Notes under the pieces: model-generated
Seen by the model: only the letters and a program-made list of their open reading frames with translations
What the model was told of the DNA's origin: nothing
Databases searched by the model: none
Shown here: piece after piece, positions 15,801 through 23,413 of the stretch
Layout: each line of letters opens with the position of its first letter
Position numbering within the stretch: position 1 is the first letter of the stretch
Position numbers and translations under genes: made by a program
DNA from: Occultella gossypii
Lineage (GTDB): Bacteria; Actinomycetota; Actinomycetes; Actinomycetales; Beutenbergiaceae
Reading direction: 5' to 3'
Assembly: GCF_019947135.1 (NCBI RefSeq)
Contig: NZ_JAGSHT010000017.1
Coordinates: forward strand, 124,001 to 188,000
DNA length: 64,000 nucleotides

Positions 15801-17915
15801 TCAGTGGATGTTGCCATCCTCCCGGAACTGGCGCCAGACGTTCTCGAAGAAGTCGTCGCCGGCGGGGATCGGCCGCACCGGCCGCCACCGGAACAGCGGC
15901 CGACCGGCCGGGTCGGCGACCTCTCGCGAGACCGGACCGACCCACCCGGCCAGCCCTGCGCCGTCGCCGGGCTCGCCCGGGCGAGCCCACGCGGACTCCT
16001 GGACCTCGGGGTCCAAGGCGCCGCCGTCGAGCGTGAACCGGAAGATGTCCGGGAGGTCCAGCTCCTGCTCGGCCGACTCGCCGTGACCGACCAGCGGCAG
16101 GCCGCCGTCGGGGTCGGTGTACAGGACGGAGCCGCGCGAACGGCCGCCGTGGCCCACGTAGTCCGCCATCGCGGACAGGTACACGTACGCCGTCGTGAGG
16201 ATGTCCCGGACCAGGAACGTGCGGTTCACCGAACGGCGCGAGGACGCGTCCGCGCTGACCAGCTCGTCGTATTCGCTGAGCCACGCGTGCACCTGGACGA
16301 GCGCCTCGTCGATGGACGCAGCCGAGCGGACCGGACCAGCCTTCGCACTCATGAGCTCCTGAACCTGGCGCAGGAGGTCGCCCGTGTTGTCCGGAGTACC
16401 GGCGGCCGCGCGCGCGCTGGCGCGCCCGACCAGGGCGAGGGCATCGGCGAGGACGGGCGTCGCCGCGGCGCTGAACTCGTCGGCCGCGACCGGGTCCTCC
16501 GTGCGCCGGGCCGCAATGAACTGGGCGGCGCGGGTGGCGCCCACCTGGCCGCTGTTCAGGGCAGCACCACCCGGGCGGTAGACGCCATGCGCGCCGCCGG
16601 CCTCGCCGACCGGGAAGAAGCCCGCCACGTTGGACTGCCACCAGGCGTCCACGACCAGGCCACCGTTGTTGTGCTGGGCGCACACGTCCACCTCGAGCAG
16701 CTGCGTCTCGAGGTCCACGTACGGGTTGCGGTCCAGGTAGAACTGGTAGGCAGGCTCGTTCATCCGGCGCAGACGCTCGATCGGGGTGCCGAACAGCACG
16801 CCCGCCTTGTCCAGGTACTCATACGCCTCGGGGGCGAGCGCACTCGGGTCGAAGTCGGGGCGGACCGGGTTGGACCGGAAGTCCAGGAACACCCGGCGGC
16901 CGCGCAGCACGGTCTCGCGGTAGACCAGCAGGTCGATCAGGGAGGAGCCGTCGCGGGCCTTGCGGATGTCGAACGGCCACTGGTAGCCCTTGAGGAACAC
17001 CAGGGTCATGAGCCGGCCGTAGTCGGGAATGGCCTCGGTGAGGAACTCGCGCTCGTCGTTGCCCTCGGCGTCGGTGGAGACGAACCGCGGGATCACCTGC
17101 ATGTAGGTGCCGGAGACGTTCCACCGCGGTTTGGTCGAGGCCAGCCCGAACTGCCATTCGGTGAGGTTCTTGCCGTGCACGCCCCCGCGGTAGGCGGCGC
17201 CGGACGCGCCCCACTGGCCGTTCGGGAACACCCGGGTGGCGTAGATCCCGGCGGGGCCGCCGGTGGCGTAGACGATGTTCGTCGTGCGGAACAGCAGGTA
17301 CTGGGACTCCTCGGAGTCCGCCGGGACGTCCTGGCGGAGCACGAGCAGGCCGGCGATCGCACCGTCGATGACGATCAGATCGACGACGCGGCACTCGTCG
17401 TAGATGCGGGTGCCGTTGCGGTGCACCTTCTTCTCGAGTTGTTCGACCATGGACCGCGAGGTGTACGGCCCCACCGAGGTGGCCCGGCGGCGCGGGTCAT
17501 GGTCGGTCTTGTAGCCGATGAACTCCCCGTACCTGTTCTGCGGGAACGGCACGCCGAGGTCGCACAGGCGGAGGAACCCGCGGGCCGAGAGGGCGGCCTC
17601 GGCGAGCGCGTTGTCGCCGTCCATGGCGCCGCCGGAGAACAGCGTCTTCGCCATCTCGTGGACGGAGTCGCCGTCGTCCCCGGAGAGGGTCAGCTTGTAA
17701 TAGGTCTGCTTGTCCGAGCCGGCGTTGCGGCTGGACCCGGCGCCGACCTTGTCGGTGACCATCACCACGTCGTCCTGGCCGAACTCCCAGAGCCGGTCGG
17801 CGGCGCAGAAGCCGGCCGAGCCGGTGCCGACCACGACGGTGTTCGCGGTGACCACGGGCACCTCGATCCCGGCGATGGTGAGGGTCTGGGAGCCGGGGAC
17901 TGCGGTCTCGGTCAT
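15801..17915 (-). CDS. FAD-binding flavoprotein of the fumarate reductase/SDH family
   Basis: I start at the ATG at 17915 preceded by AAGGA; the frame is open further but runs into the dehydrogenase gene. The 704-residue protein has GTGSAG at 30-35 for FAD, an ATGGPAG motif in the middle and FFPVGEAGGAHGVYRPGGAALNSGQ, typical of the FAD_binding_2 family. It is longer than plain fumarate reductase flavoproteins, with a C-terminal extension. No iron-sulfur or membrane subunit is adjacent, so a soluble oxidoreductase is likely. It lies 59 bases after a short-chain dehydrogenase whose promoter carries the LacI-type operator, suggesting a role in sugar or cyclitol oxidation. The substrate is unknown. 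Confidence 0.85.
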   Translation of the reverse strand: MTETAVPGSQTLTIAGIEVPVVTANTVVVGTGSAGFCAADRLWEFGQDDVVMVTDKVGAGSSRNAGSDKQTYYKLTLSGDDGDSVHEMAKTLFSGGAMDGDNALAEAALSARGFLRLCDLGVPFPQNRYGEFIGYKTDHDPRRRATSVGPYTSRSMVEQLEKKVHRNGTRIYDECRVVDLIVIDGAIAGLLVLRQDVPADSEESQYLLFRTTNIVYATGGPAGIYATRVFPNGQWGASGAAYRGGVHGKNLTEWQFGLASTKPRWNVSGTYMQVIPRFVSTDAEGNDEREFLTEAIPDYGRLMTLVFLKGYQWPFDIRKARDGSSLIDLLVYRETVLRGRRVFLDFRSNPVRPDFDPSALAPEAYEYLDKAGVLFGTPIERLRRMNEPAYQFYLDRNPYVDLETQLLEVDVCAQHNNGGLVVDAWWQSNVAGFFPVGEAGGAHGVYRPGGAALNSGQVGATRAAQFIAARRTEDPVAADEFSAAATPVLADALALVGRASARAAAGTPDNTGDLLRQVQELMSAKAGPVRSAASIDEALVQVHAWLSEYDELVSADASSRRSVNRTFLVRDILTTAYVYLSAMADYVGHGGRSRGSVLYTDPDGGLPLVGHGESAEQELDLPDIFRFTLDGGALDPEVQESAWARPGEPGDGAGLAGWVGPVSREVADPAGRPLFRWRPVRPIPAGDDFFENVWRQFREDGNIH

Positions 17916-17974
17916 CGTGTTTTCCTTCTCGAACGTGGGGGCGGCCGGCTGGAACCGTCCGGAGCGGGTGGTGC

Positions 17975-18739
17975 TCAGAGCCGGGGGATCTGCATGCCAC
18001 CGCCGACGTTGATCACGTCGCCGGTGGAGTACGGCATCCGTCCGGCCGAGAGCTGGACGACGGCGCCCGCGACGTCCTGCGGGGTGCCCCACCTCGGCAT
18101 CGGGGCGAGCCCGCCCGCGAACTGGGCGTCGTACTTCTCCTTGACCCCCGCCGTCATGTCGGTCGCGATGACGCCTGGGCGGACCTCGTAGACGACGATG
18201 CCCTCGGGCGCCAGGCGGACGGCCCAGAGCTGGGTGGCCATGCCGACGCCGGCCTTGGAGACGCAGTACTCGCCGCGGTTGACCGAGACGGCCTGCGCCG
18301 AGATCGAGGAGACGTTGATGATGGTGCCGACGACGCCGTCGGGGTCCTGTGCGCGGCGGGCGATCATCGCGTTGGCGACCAGCTGGGTGAGGAAGTACGG
18401 GCCGCGCAGGTTGATGTCGAGGACCCGGTCGAAGCTCTCCGGCGTGGCCACGAGGAGGTCGTTGCGCTCGGCCGGCGCGACACCGGCGTTGTTCACGAGC
18501 AGATCGATGCGGCCCCACCTCTCGAGCGCGGCGTCGGCGTAGCGGCGGTGATCGGCGATCTCCGCGACGCTGCCCCGCACGTAGCTGACCTCGCCGAGCT
18601 CGCTCAGTTCGGCGATCAGCTCGGTGGGCTCCTCGCGGGTGGCCAGGATCGCGACCGCGTACCCCTCGCCGAGCAGTTCCTTGGTGATGCCGAGGCCGAT
18701 GCCACGGTTCCCGCCGGTGACGAGTGCGACCTTGGGCAC
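17975..18739 (-). CDS. Short-chain dehydrogenase/reductase
   Basis: The start is a GTG at 18739 with AAGGAG upstream, giving 254 residues. Classical SDR motifs are present: TGGNRGIG at 8-15 for NAD(P), NNAG at 83-86, catalytic Ser near 144-147, and YCVSK with Tyr158 and Lys162. The substrate is not evident; family members act on sugars, cyclitols, acyl carriers and steroids. A LacI-type operator at 18864-18877 lies about 125 bases upstream and matches sites near 216 and 1813. The flavoprotein downstream is probably co-transcribed. Confidence 0.88.
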   Translation of the reverse strand: MPKVALVTGGNRGIGLGITKELLGEGYAVAILATREEPTELIAELSELGEVSYVRGSVAEIADHRRYADAALERWGRIDLLVNNAGVAPAERNDLLVATPESFDRVLDINLRGPYFLTQLVANAMIARRAQDPDGVVGTIINVSSISAQAVSVNRGEYCVSKAGVGMATQLWAVRLAPEGIVVYEVRPGVIATDMTAGVKEKYDAQFAGGLAPMPRWGTPQDVAGAVVQLSAGRMPYSTGDVINVGGGMQIPRL

Positions 18740-18863
18740 GCTGGGCTCCTTCGTGGGTTGCAGACCTGGGTTTCGGACGCGGACCGAGCGTCCGGGCCCG
18801 GGCGTCTCCGGCGCGGCGCCGTGCCGAGCGGGACAATCCATGATCACCGATCCTGACGCGATT

Positions 18864-18877
18864 GGCAAGCGCTTTCC
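18864..18877 (-). promoter_or_regulatory. LacI-type operator upstream of the SDR-flavoprotein unit
   Basis: GGCAAGCGCTTTCC is a near-perfect palindrome. Read on the minus strand with its flanks, it shares TACGGAAAGCGC and a following CCAA with the operator at 1813-1826. This ties the dehydrogenase and flavoprotein to the LacI protein at 238. Binding is inferred. Confidence 0.65.
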
Positions 18878-18930
18878 GTACGGCACGGCCCTGGGGCGAA
18901 GCCAGCCCCGGCGTCCGCTGCGGGAGCGGT

Positions 18931-18968
18931 GTGGTTTCGACGTACCCGGTACGTCGGAATCGCACCAC
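18931..18968. promoter_or_regulatory. Long interrupted palindrome of unknown role
   Basis: CGACGTACC (18938-18946) and GGTACGTCG (18948-18956) are perfect arms around one central base. Outer GTGGT (18931-18935) and ACCAC (18964-18968) can pair as well. It lies in the 434-base gap between the dehydrogenase promoter and the gene ending at 19174. It may be a second operator or a terminator for leftward transcription. Confidence 0.45.
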
Positions 18969-19001
18969 AGGGAGCCGGACACCATCCGAATCGGCTCAGG
19001 T

Positions 19002-19117
19002 TCAGAACGGTTGCACCCTCGCGACCGCCTCGGTGTCACTGACGATCCAGGACATGTGCGCCGAGAGGCCGGTCGGAAAGTGTCGATCACGGCCGCCCCC
19101 GCCTCGGTGGTGAGCAT
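19002..19117 (-). other. Gap 18969-19173, possible frameshifted coding remnant
   Basis: The gap between the palindrome and the next gene contains no supported gene. One minus-strand frame reads MLTTEAGAAVIDTF from 19117. The neighbouring frame continues with TGLSAHMSWIVSDTEAVARV to a stop at 19002. Joined by one frameshift, these would make a small protein fragment. No family was recognised and this may be chance. Confidence 0.2.
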
Positions 19118-19173
19118 CTGTACCCGCTGAACCGACCGCGACCATGGCAGTCGACGTCCGCGACACCCTCGGC

Positions 19174-19608
19174 TCAGACACGCTCGATGCTGACCACCTC
19201 GGTGACGGAGCCACCACCGGCATACCGGACGGGCATGCCCGGGTGCGCGGTCGCGAACCAGAACGTCATGAGATCCTCGCGCTGGACCGAATAGCGCAGG
19301 CAGTCGAGTTCGCCGAGCGGAGTCGTGATGCGCTCCGGCTCGATCGTGGTGCGGTCGACAGGGAAGGACGCGTGCCGCTGCAGATCGGCCCAACCCACCC
19401 GCCGGTAACTCGCCCCACCGTCGGCTTCCTCCGAGATGGTCACGCCGTCCGCGTCACCGGCCTCGAACCGGGTCACGACCTCGCTGACCGTGTCCCCGGC
19501 CACGGTGCGCACGTGCAACGTGTGGCCGTCGGGACATCCCGTGCGGATCTCGTCGGCGGTGAACGGCGTGGGGGCGAAGCCCGCTCCCATGACGTGCGGA
19601 TCGTCCAT
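19174..19608 (-). CDS. Conserved-looking hypothetical protein
   Basis: The 144-residue product begins MDDPHVMGAGFAPTPFTADE and has no signal peptide, membrane helix or recognised catalytic motif. Composition is soluble and acidic with several predicted beta strands (DGHTLHVRTV, GVTISEEADG). It lies divergent to an ArsR regulator, sharing a 75-base promoter region with a palindromic site at 19655-19674, so it is probably under that regulator. I do not recognise a function. Confidence 0.72.
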   Translation of the reverse strand: MDDPHVMGAGFAPTPFTADEIRTGCPDGHTLHVRTVAGDTVSEVVTRFEAGDADGVTISEEADGGASYRRVGWADLQRHASFPVDRTTIEPERITTPLGELDCLRYSVQREDLMTFWFATAHPGMPVRYAGGGSVTEVVSIERV

Positions 19609-19654
19609 GGATCAATCCTGCCGAGTCGAGCCCGGGGATATCGACCCCTGGCGC

Positions 19655-19674
19655 ATATCATCGTGACGTGATAT
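19655..19674. promoter_or_regulatory. ArsR-type operator in a divergent promoter
   Basis: ATATCA (19655-19660) and TGATAT (19669-19674) are exact inverted arms with an 8-base centre. This AT-rich inverted repeat resembles ArsR/SmtB-type operators. It lies between the hypothetical gene at 19608 and the ArsR gene at 19684, overlapping the probable -10 of the latter (TATCAC, 19672-19677). Confidence 0.6.
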
Positions 19675-19683
19675 CACTGGTCC

Positions 19684-20013
19684 ATGAATTCCTTCGCTCT
19701 GCTCGCCGATCCGGTTCGCCGGCGGATCGTCGAGGTGCTCGCGGAGGGCGAACGGCCCGCCGGCAGGGTCGGCGAGGTCATCCGGGCCGAGTTCGGCGTG
19801 GGCCAGCCGGCGGTCTCCAACCAGTTGCGCGTGCTGCGCGAGGCCGAGGTCATCGAGTCCCTGCCCGCGGGCTCCCGCCGGATCTACCGGCTGGTCCCCG
19901 GCGCACTCGACGAGGTGACCGCCTGGATCGACCGGTACGCCCGGCTCTGGCCACAGCGACTGGATGCGCTCGAGACCGAACTCGTCCGCGGCGCCCGTGC
20001 CGAGAAGCCCTGA
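19684..20013 (+). CDS. ArsR-family winged-helix regulator (SRPBCC-linked type)
   Basis: The 109-residue protein is almost entirely a winged helix (LLADPVRRRIVEVLAEGERP, then VGQPAVSNQLRVLREAEVIE as the recognition region). No metal-binding cysteines are present. This resembles the non-metal ArsR group usually paired with SRPBCC/AHSA1 proteins, and one lies 26 bases downstream. The ATG is six bases after TATCAC, so the transcript may be leaderless. Autoregulation through the 19655-19674 palindrome is likely. Confidence 0.88.
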   Translation: MNSFALLADPVRRRIVEVLAEGERPAGRVGEVIRAEFGVGQPAVSNQLRVLREAEVIESLPAGSRRIYRLVPGALDEVTAWIDRYARLWPQRLDALETELVRGARAEKP

Positions 20014-20038
20014 CTCCCCACCCCCGAGAGGATCCCCG

Positions 20039-20950
20039 ATGGATGACACGATCCGGCGAGCACTCACCGGCACGGCCGAGCGGCCCACGCTGACGTTCCG
20101 GCGCACGTACCGCGCCACGCCCGCACAGGTCCACGACGCCTGCACGAACCCCGAGCGCCTCGCCCGCTGGTTCGGCGACGTCGCCGGCTCGCCGAGCCGC
20201 ACGGGCGACGCGTTCACGGCGGTGCTCAGCGACGAGACCGGCGACGTCGCCGCCGGCCGCGTGCTGTCCTGCTCTGCCCAGGAGATCGCCGTCTCGTGGT
20301 CGTGGCAGGGCGAGGCCGAGAGCGTCATCTCCGCGCGCATCAGCGCGCTCGACGCGTCGACGACCGAACTGACTCTGCAGCACTCCCTCGCCGAGCCGGC
20401 CCACGCCGTCGGGTACGGCGGCGGGTGGGAGCAGTGCCTGCACGCACTCGCGCGCAGCCTCGGCGCACCGCCGGACGGCGCCGCGGACGTGGTGGAGGCG
20501 GACGCCGCCGCGCACTGGCGCACGATCACGCGGACTCCGCTCGAGCTCGAGCAGCGGGTGGAGGCACCGCCGGACCGGGTCTGGGCCGCGTTCACGACGG
20601 CCGACGGCCTGCGCTCCTGGTGGTGGCGCCACTGGGACGACGTGCGGTTCGACGTCGACGCGCGGGTCGGCGGCGGCTACCGCATCGAGGCACCAGGTGC
20701 GGGCATCACGCTCCGGGGCGCCTATCTCGCGCTCGATGAACCCGGGCACCTGGCATTCACGTGGGTCTGGGAGGACGGGGACGGTTCTGTCCCCGACGAG
20801 GCCGTCGACGTTCGGATAGTGCCCGACGGCGGAGGCTGCGTCGTGCAGGTCCGGCACAGTGGGCCGTGGGTCGACGACGGTCCCGCGGCCTCCTACCGTC
20901 AGGGCTGGGAGTTCACCCTGGGTCAGCTGGCGCTGGTGCTCGGCGGCTGA
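20039..20950 (+). CDS. Tandem SRPBCC (AHSA1-like) domain protein
   Basis: I start at the ATG at 20039 preceded by GAGAGG. The 303-residue product contains two START-like/AHSA1 domains, about 1-145 and 160-303. Each begins with a strand of the type LTFRRTYRATPAQVHDACTN or ELEQRVEAPPDRVWAAFTTA and contains a W-F-G-D or W-W-R motif. Such domains bind hydrophobic ligands. It is in an operon with the ArsR regulator. The 3' end overlaps the convergent oxidoreductase by 28 bases. The ligand is unknown. Confidence 0.85.
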   Translation: MDDTIRRALTGTAERPTLTFRRTYRATPAQVHDACTNPERLARWFGDVAGSPSRTGDAFTAVLSDETGDVAAGRVLSCSAQEIAVSWSWQGEAESVISARISALDASTTELTLQHSLAEPAHAVGYGGGWEQCLHALARSLGAPPDGAADVVEADAAAHWRTITRTPLELEQRVEAPPDRVWAAFTTADGLRSWWWRHWDDVRFDVDARVGGGYRIEAPGAGITLRGAYLALDEPGHLAFTWVWEDGDGSVPDEAVDVRIVPDGGGCVVQVRHSGPWVDDGPAASYRQGWEFTLGQLALVLGG

Positions 20951-21933
20951 GGTTCGTTCGGGCCCGCGGATCCGACCGAGACGAGCACGTTGCCGACCTT
21001 CTGCCCGGTCTCGACGTAACGGTAGGCCGACAGGATGTCCTCGAGCGGGTAACTGCGGTCGATCACGGGCCGGAACGTCCCGGCGGCTAGGTGGTCACGG
21101 ATCCCCTCGACTACCGACTGCCCCTCGTCGGGGAACGGGAACACCACCCGCTGCCGGCCGCGCCGCAGCGTCCCGACCAGTGCCAACGGGATGTTCTGCC
21201 AGCCGGGTCCGAGCTCGGAGGACAGGTAGACCCCGTCCGGCTCGAGGATTCGGCGGCAGCGGCCGAAGGTGCTCTTGCCGACGGCGTCGATCACCACGTC
21301 GTAGCGGTGCGTGGTCCGGGTGAAGTCCTCGGTCAGGTAGTCCACCACCTCGGCCGCTCCCAGTCCGCGCACCAGGTCGGCGTGCTCGCCGGCGCACACC
21401 GCCGTCACCGTGACTTCCATCGCCGCGAGCAACTGCACCGCCGCCGAGCCGATGCCCCCGGTCGCGCCGTTGACCAGCACCCGGTCCCCCGGGCGGACCC
21501 CAGCCCGGCGGATCGCCGACAACGCGTAGTGGCAGCCCTCGGTCGCGGCGGCCGCCTCGCGTTGCCCGACGCCGTCCGGGACGGTCGCCACCATGGCGTC
21601 CTGAGCCACCACGAGGTACTCGGCATGTGCGCCGAACGGGCCCTCGCAGTACCCGAAGACCCGGTCGCCCACCGCGAACCGGTGCACCTGCCGGCCGACC
21701 TGGACGACCTCACCGGCGAACTCGGCGCCCAGGACGGTGCGGCGTGGCCGACGCAGGCCGGTGAAGGACCTGACGAAGAAAGGCGTGGCGGCCCGGTAGG
21801 CGCAGTCGGTGCGGTTGACCGTCGTCACATCGACCCGCACGAGCAGCTCGCCGGGTCCCGGAACCGGGGCCGGGACGTCCTGGACGGAGACCACGTCCGG
21901 TGCCCCGTAGCGCGTGCTGACCGCGGCCCTCAT
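20923..21933 (-). CDS. Zinc-independent MDR-family NAD(P)-dependent reductase
   Basis: The 336-residue protein has the medium-chain dehydrogenase/reductase layout: an N-terminal GroES-like domain (PGELLVRVDVTTVNRTDC, LGAEFAGEVVQVG) and a Rossmann domain with GATGGIG at 156-162. The catalytic and structural zinc ligands of alcohol dehydrogenases are absent, pointing to a quinone-oxidoreductase-like enzyme. The 3' end overlaps the convergent SRPBCC gene by 28 bases. The substrate is unknown. Confidence 0.88.
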   Translation of the reverse strand: MRAAVSTRYGAPDVVSVQDVPAPVPGPGELLVRVDVTTVNRTDCAYRAATPFFVRSFTGLRRPRRTVLGAEFAGEVVQVGRQVHRFAVGDRVFGYCEGPFGAHAEYLVVAQDAMVATVPDGVGQREAAAATEGCHYALSAIRRAGVRPGDRVLVNGATGGIGSAAVQLLAAMEVTVTAVCAGEHADLVRGLGAAEVVDYLTEDFTRTTHRYDVVIDAVGKSTFGRCRRILEPDGVYLSSELGPGWQNIPLALVGTLRRGRQRVVFPFPDEGQSVVEGIRDHLAAGTFRPVIDRSYPLEDILSAYRYVETGQKVGNVLVSVGSAGPNEPQPPSTSAS

Positions 21934-22064
21934 GGAGGCGAACCTACCCTGCGGCCACGCCCCTGTCCGGCTACTCCACTGCCGACCGCACGGGAGGACC
22001 GAAAGCCCTGACGGCCCTGTCGTCGACCTCGTCCCCAGGTCCTCGAACTAGTGGGATGTGATGG

Positions 22065-22108
22065 CTCAGGACTTCGGTGACGCTTGCTGTCTCGGGACTT
22101 CGGTGACG
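22065..22108. mobile_element. Possible IS481-type terminal repeats (remnant)
   Basis: CTCAGGACTTCGGTGACG (22065-22082) and CTCGGGACTTCGGTGACG (22091-22108) are direct repeats with a 26-base period. Repeats of this style (GGACWTCGGTGAC) occur at the ends of IS481-family elements in actinomycetes as I recall them. No transposase frame and no opposite end are visible, so at most an end fragment remains. Confidence 0.35.
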
Positions 22109-22171
22109 GTCGGTCGGCCATGAAGCCTCGGGGTTTGCCGTTGCCGACGTATCGGGGGCTGCTCCGTCGTC

Positions 22172-23203
22172 TCAGCCGTGCAAGTCGGCGTTGACCCGCA
22201 GGGTCAGCAGGTACTTCCGAGTGACGTGCTTGGTGAGGCGGGCGAAGACCGCCCCCGGATCATCGAGTGCCTGCCGCATGAATCGCACCATCGGGCCGCT
22301 GACCTCGCGAATCGCATCCTCGCGTACCTTCTCGGCCCGGACCGCCGCAATGGCTCGAGGAGCGTCCTCTCCGTACTTGCCCTGGCCGTCGAACTCGGCG
22401 TGCAGCACCAGGGAAGGCCCGGGAGACCCATCGCCATACGCGCGGCGGAACACCCAGGCCATGTCGCTGTAGAACAGGCCCTCGTGCGTTTCGATCCGAT
22501 ACTGGGTCGACGGGTGCGGGAGGCCACGGGAGACCGCGATCCATCGCAGCACCGACTCGGCGGCCGACTCAGCGTACGGATCCGCGGCACGGAGCACCGC
22601 GCGAGCCCGACGGCGCCCTCTCGCCATGTCCGGACGCTCCAGCTTGGCAAGAAGCCGGTTGCGTAGTTCCTCGATCTTCTCGGCGTACGCCTCGCGGTGG
22701 CGGCGGTCGGGCCGGATCAGGATTCGCATCGCCGCGTCGACGATCACCAGTCCGTCCCGCGGATGCAGGTTCCGGATGCAGTCCAGAACGGTGCGTTCGA
22801 GCGTGGTGACCGGCAGGCCCCGGATCCGGGTCACTTCGTCCGCAGGGACCCGGGACACGTGTCGGCGCACGTCCATACCGGGTCGCACGCTGGGCGTCAC
22901 GGTCTGCGTCAGATGTGCGGCATGCTCGGGTGTCCAGATCGGGCAGCCGTGGATGAGCGCAGCGCTTACATGGCTGAACGCGTATGACGCAGAGGCCGTG
23001 CGGGCGATCGCCACGCAGCGCGCCAGCATCATCGTCTCCCGACGCCGCCACGGCGGATCCGACGCGGCTATCTGCACATATACGCCGCGCCGCACCCGCC
23101 GCAGGTCACCGGTCGACCTCAGCTGTACGAGCCGCGCCGGCGTGAACTCGCTCGCCCGGTACACGACCGGCAGTTCCGGTGGGGCGGGGATGTCAGCAGG
23201 CAT
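22172..23203 (-). CDS. AbiEi-like antitoxin-domain protein with nuclease-like C terminus
   Basis: The 343-residue protein begins with a winged-helix-like region (residues about 15-75, ARLVQLRSTGDLRRVRRGVY) of the type found in AbiEi-family antitoxins. It ends in a domain resembling DUF559/Vsr-like PD-(D/E)XK nucleases: Glu216, Asp247 in YSDMAW, and EFDGQGK with Glu270 and Lys276. Solitary proteins of this architecture are common in actinomycetes. No AbiEii toxin gene is adjacent. Flanking gaps hold a possible insertion-sequence remnant and a near-matching CTAGTGGG motif, so horizontal acquisition is possible. Function is unproven; defence or DNA repair are candidates. Confidence 0.75.
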   Translation of the reverse strand: MPADIPAPPELPVVYRASEFTPARLVQLRSTGDLRRVRRGVYVQIAASDPPWRRRETMMLARCVAIARTASASYAFSHVSAALIHGCPIWTPEHAAHLTQTVTPSVRPGMDVRRHVSRVPADEVTRIRGLPVTTLERTVLDCIRNLHPRDGLVIVDAAMRILIRPDRRHREAYAEKIEELRNRLLAKLERPDMARGRRRARAVLRAADPYAESAAESVLRWIAVSRGLPHPSTQYRIETHEGLFYSDMAWVFRRAYGDGSPGPSLVLHAEFDGQGKYGEDAPRAIAAVRAEKVREDAIREVSGPMVRFMRQALDDPGAVFARLTKHVTRKYLLTLRVNADLHG

Positions 23204-23413
23204 GCACCCATGGTGACGCGCGGCCGCTGCACGCGGAGCCCCCTGTGGATAGCGCGAAACCGGGCGATGCGCCCAGCCTGAGAGGCCCTCGCGGCGGTCC
23301 CGCGTCCAGCTAGTCCCGGAACCTTCGACCTAGTGGGTCCGCGAGGGCTAGCTCGAGGGCGAACCGACTAACTCGAAGGCGCCGGGTCAGGGCGCGTGGG
23401 TCGTGGCGCTGGG

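Noticed and set aside
15804-18191. 795-residue plus-strand frame opposite the flavoprotein
   Set aside because: Repetitive Val/Gly/Arg/Asp composition typical of an antisense shadow; the flavoprotein on the other strand has clear family motifs.
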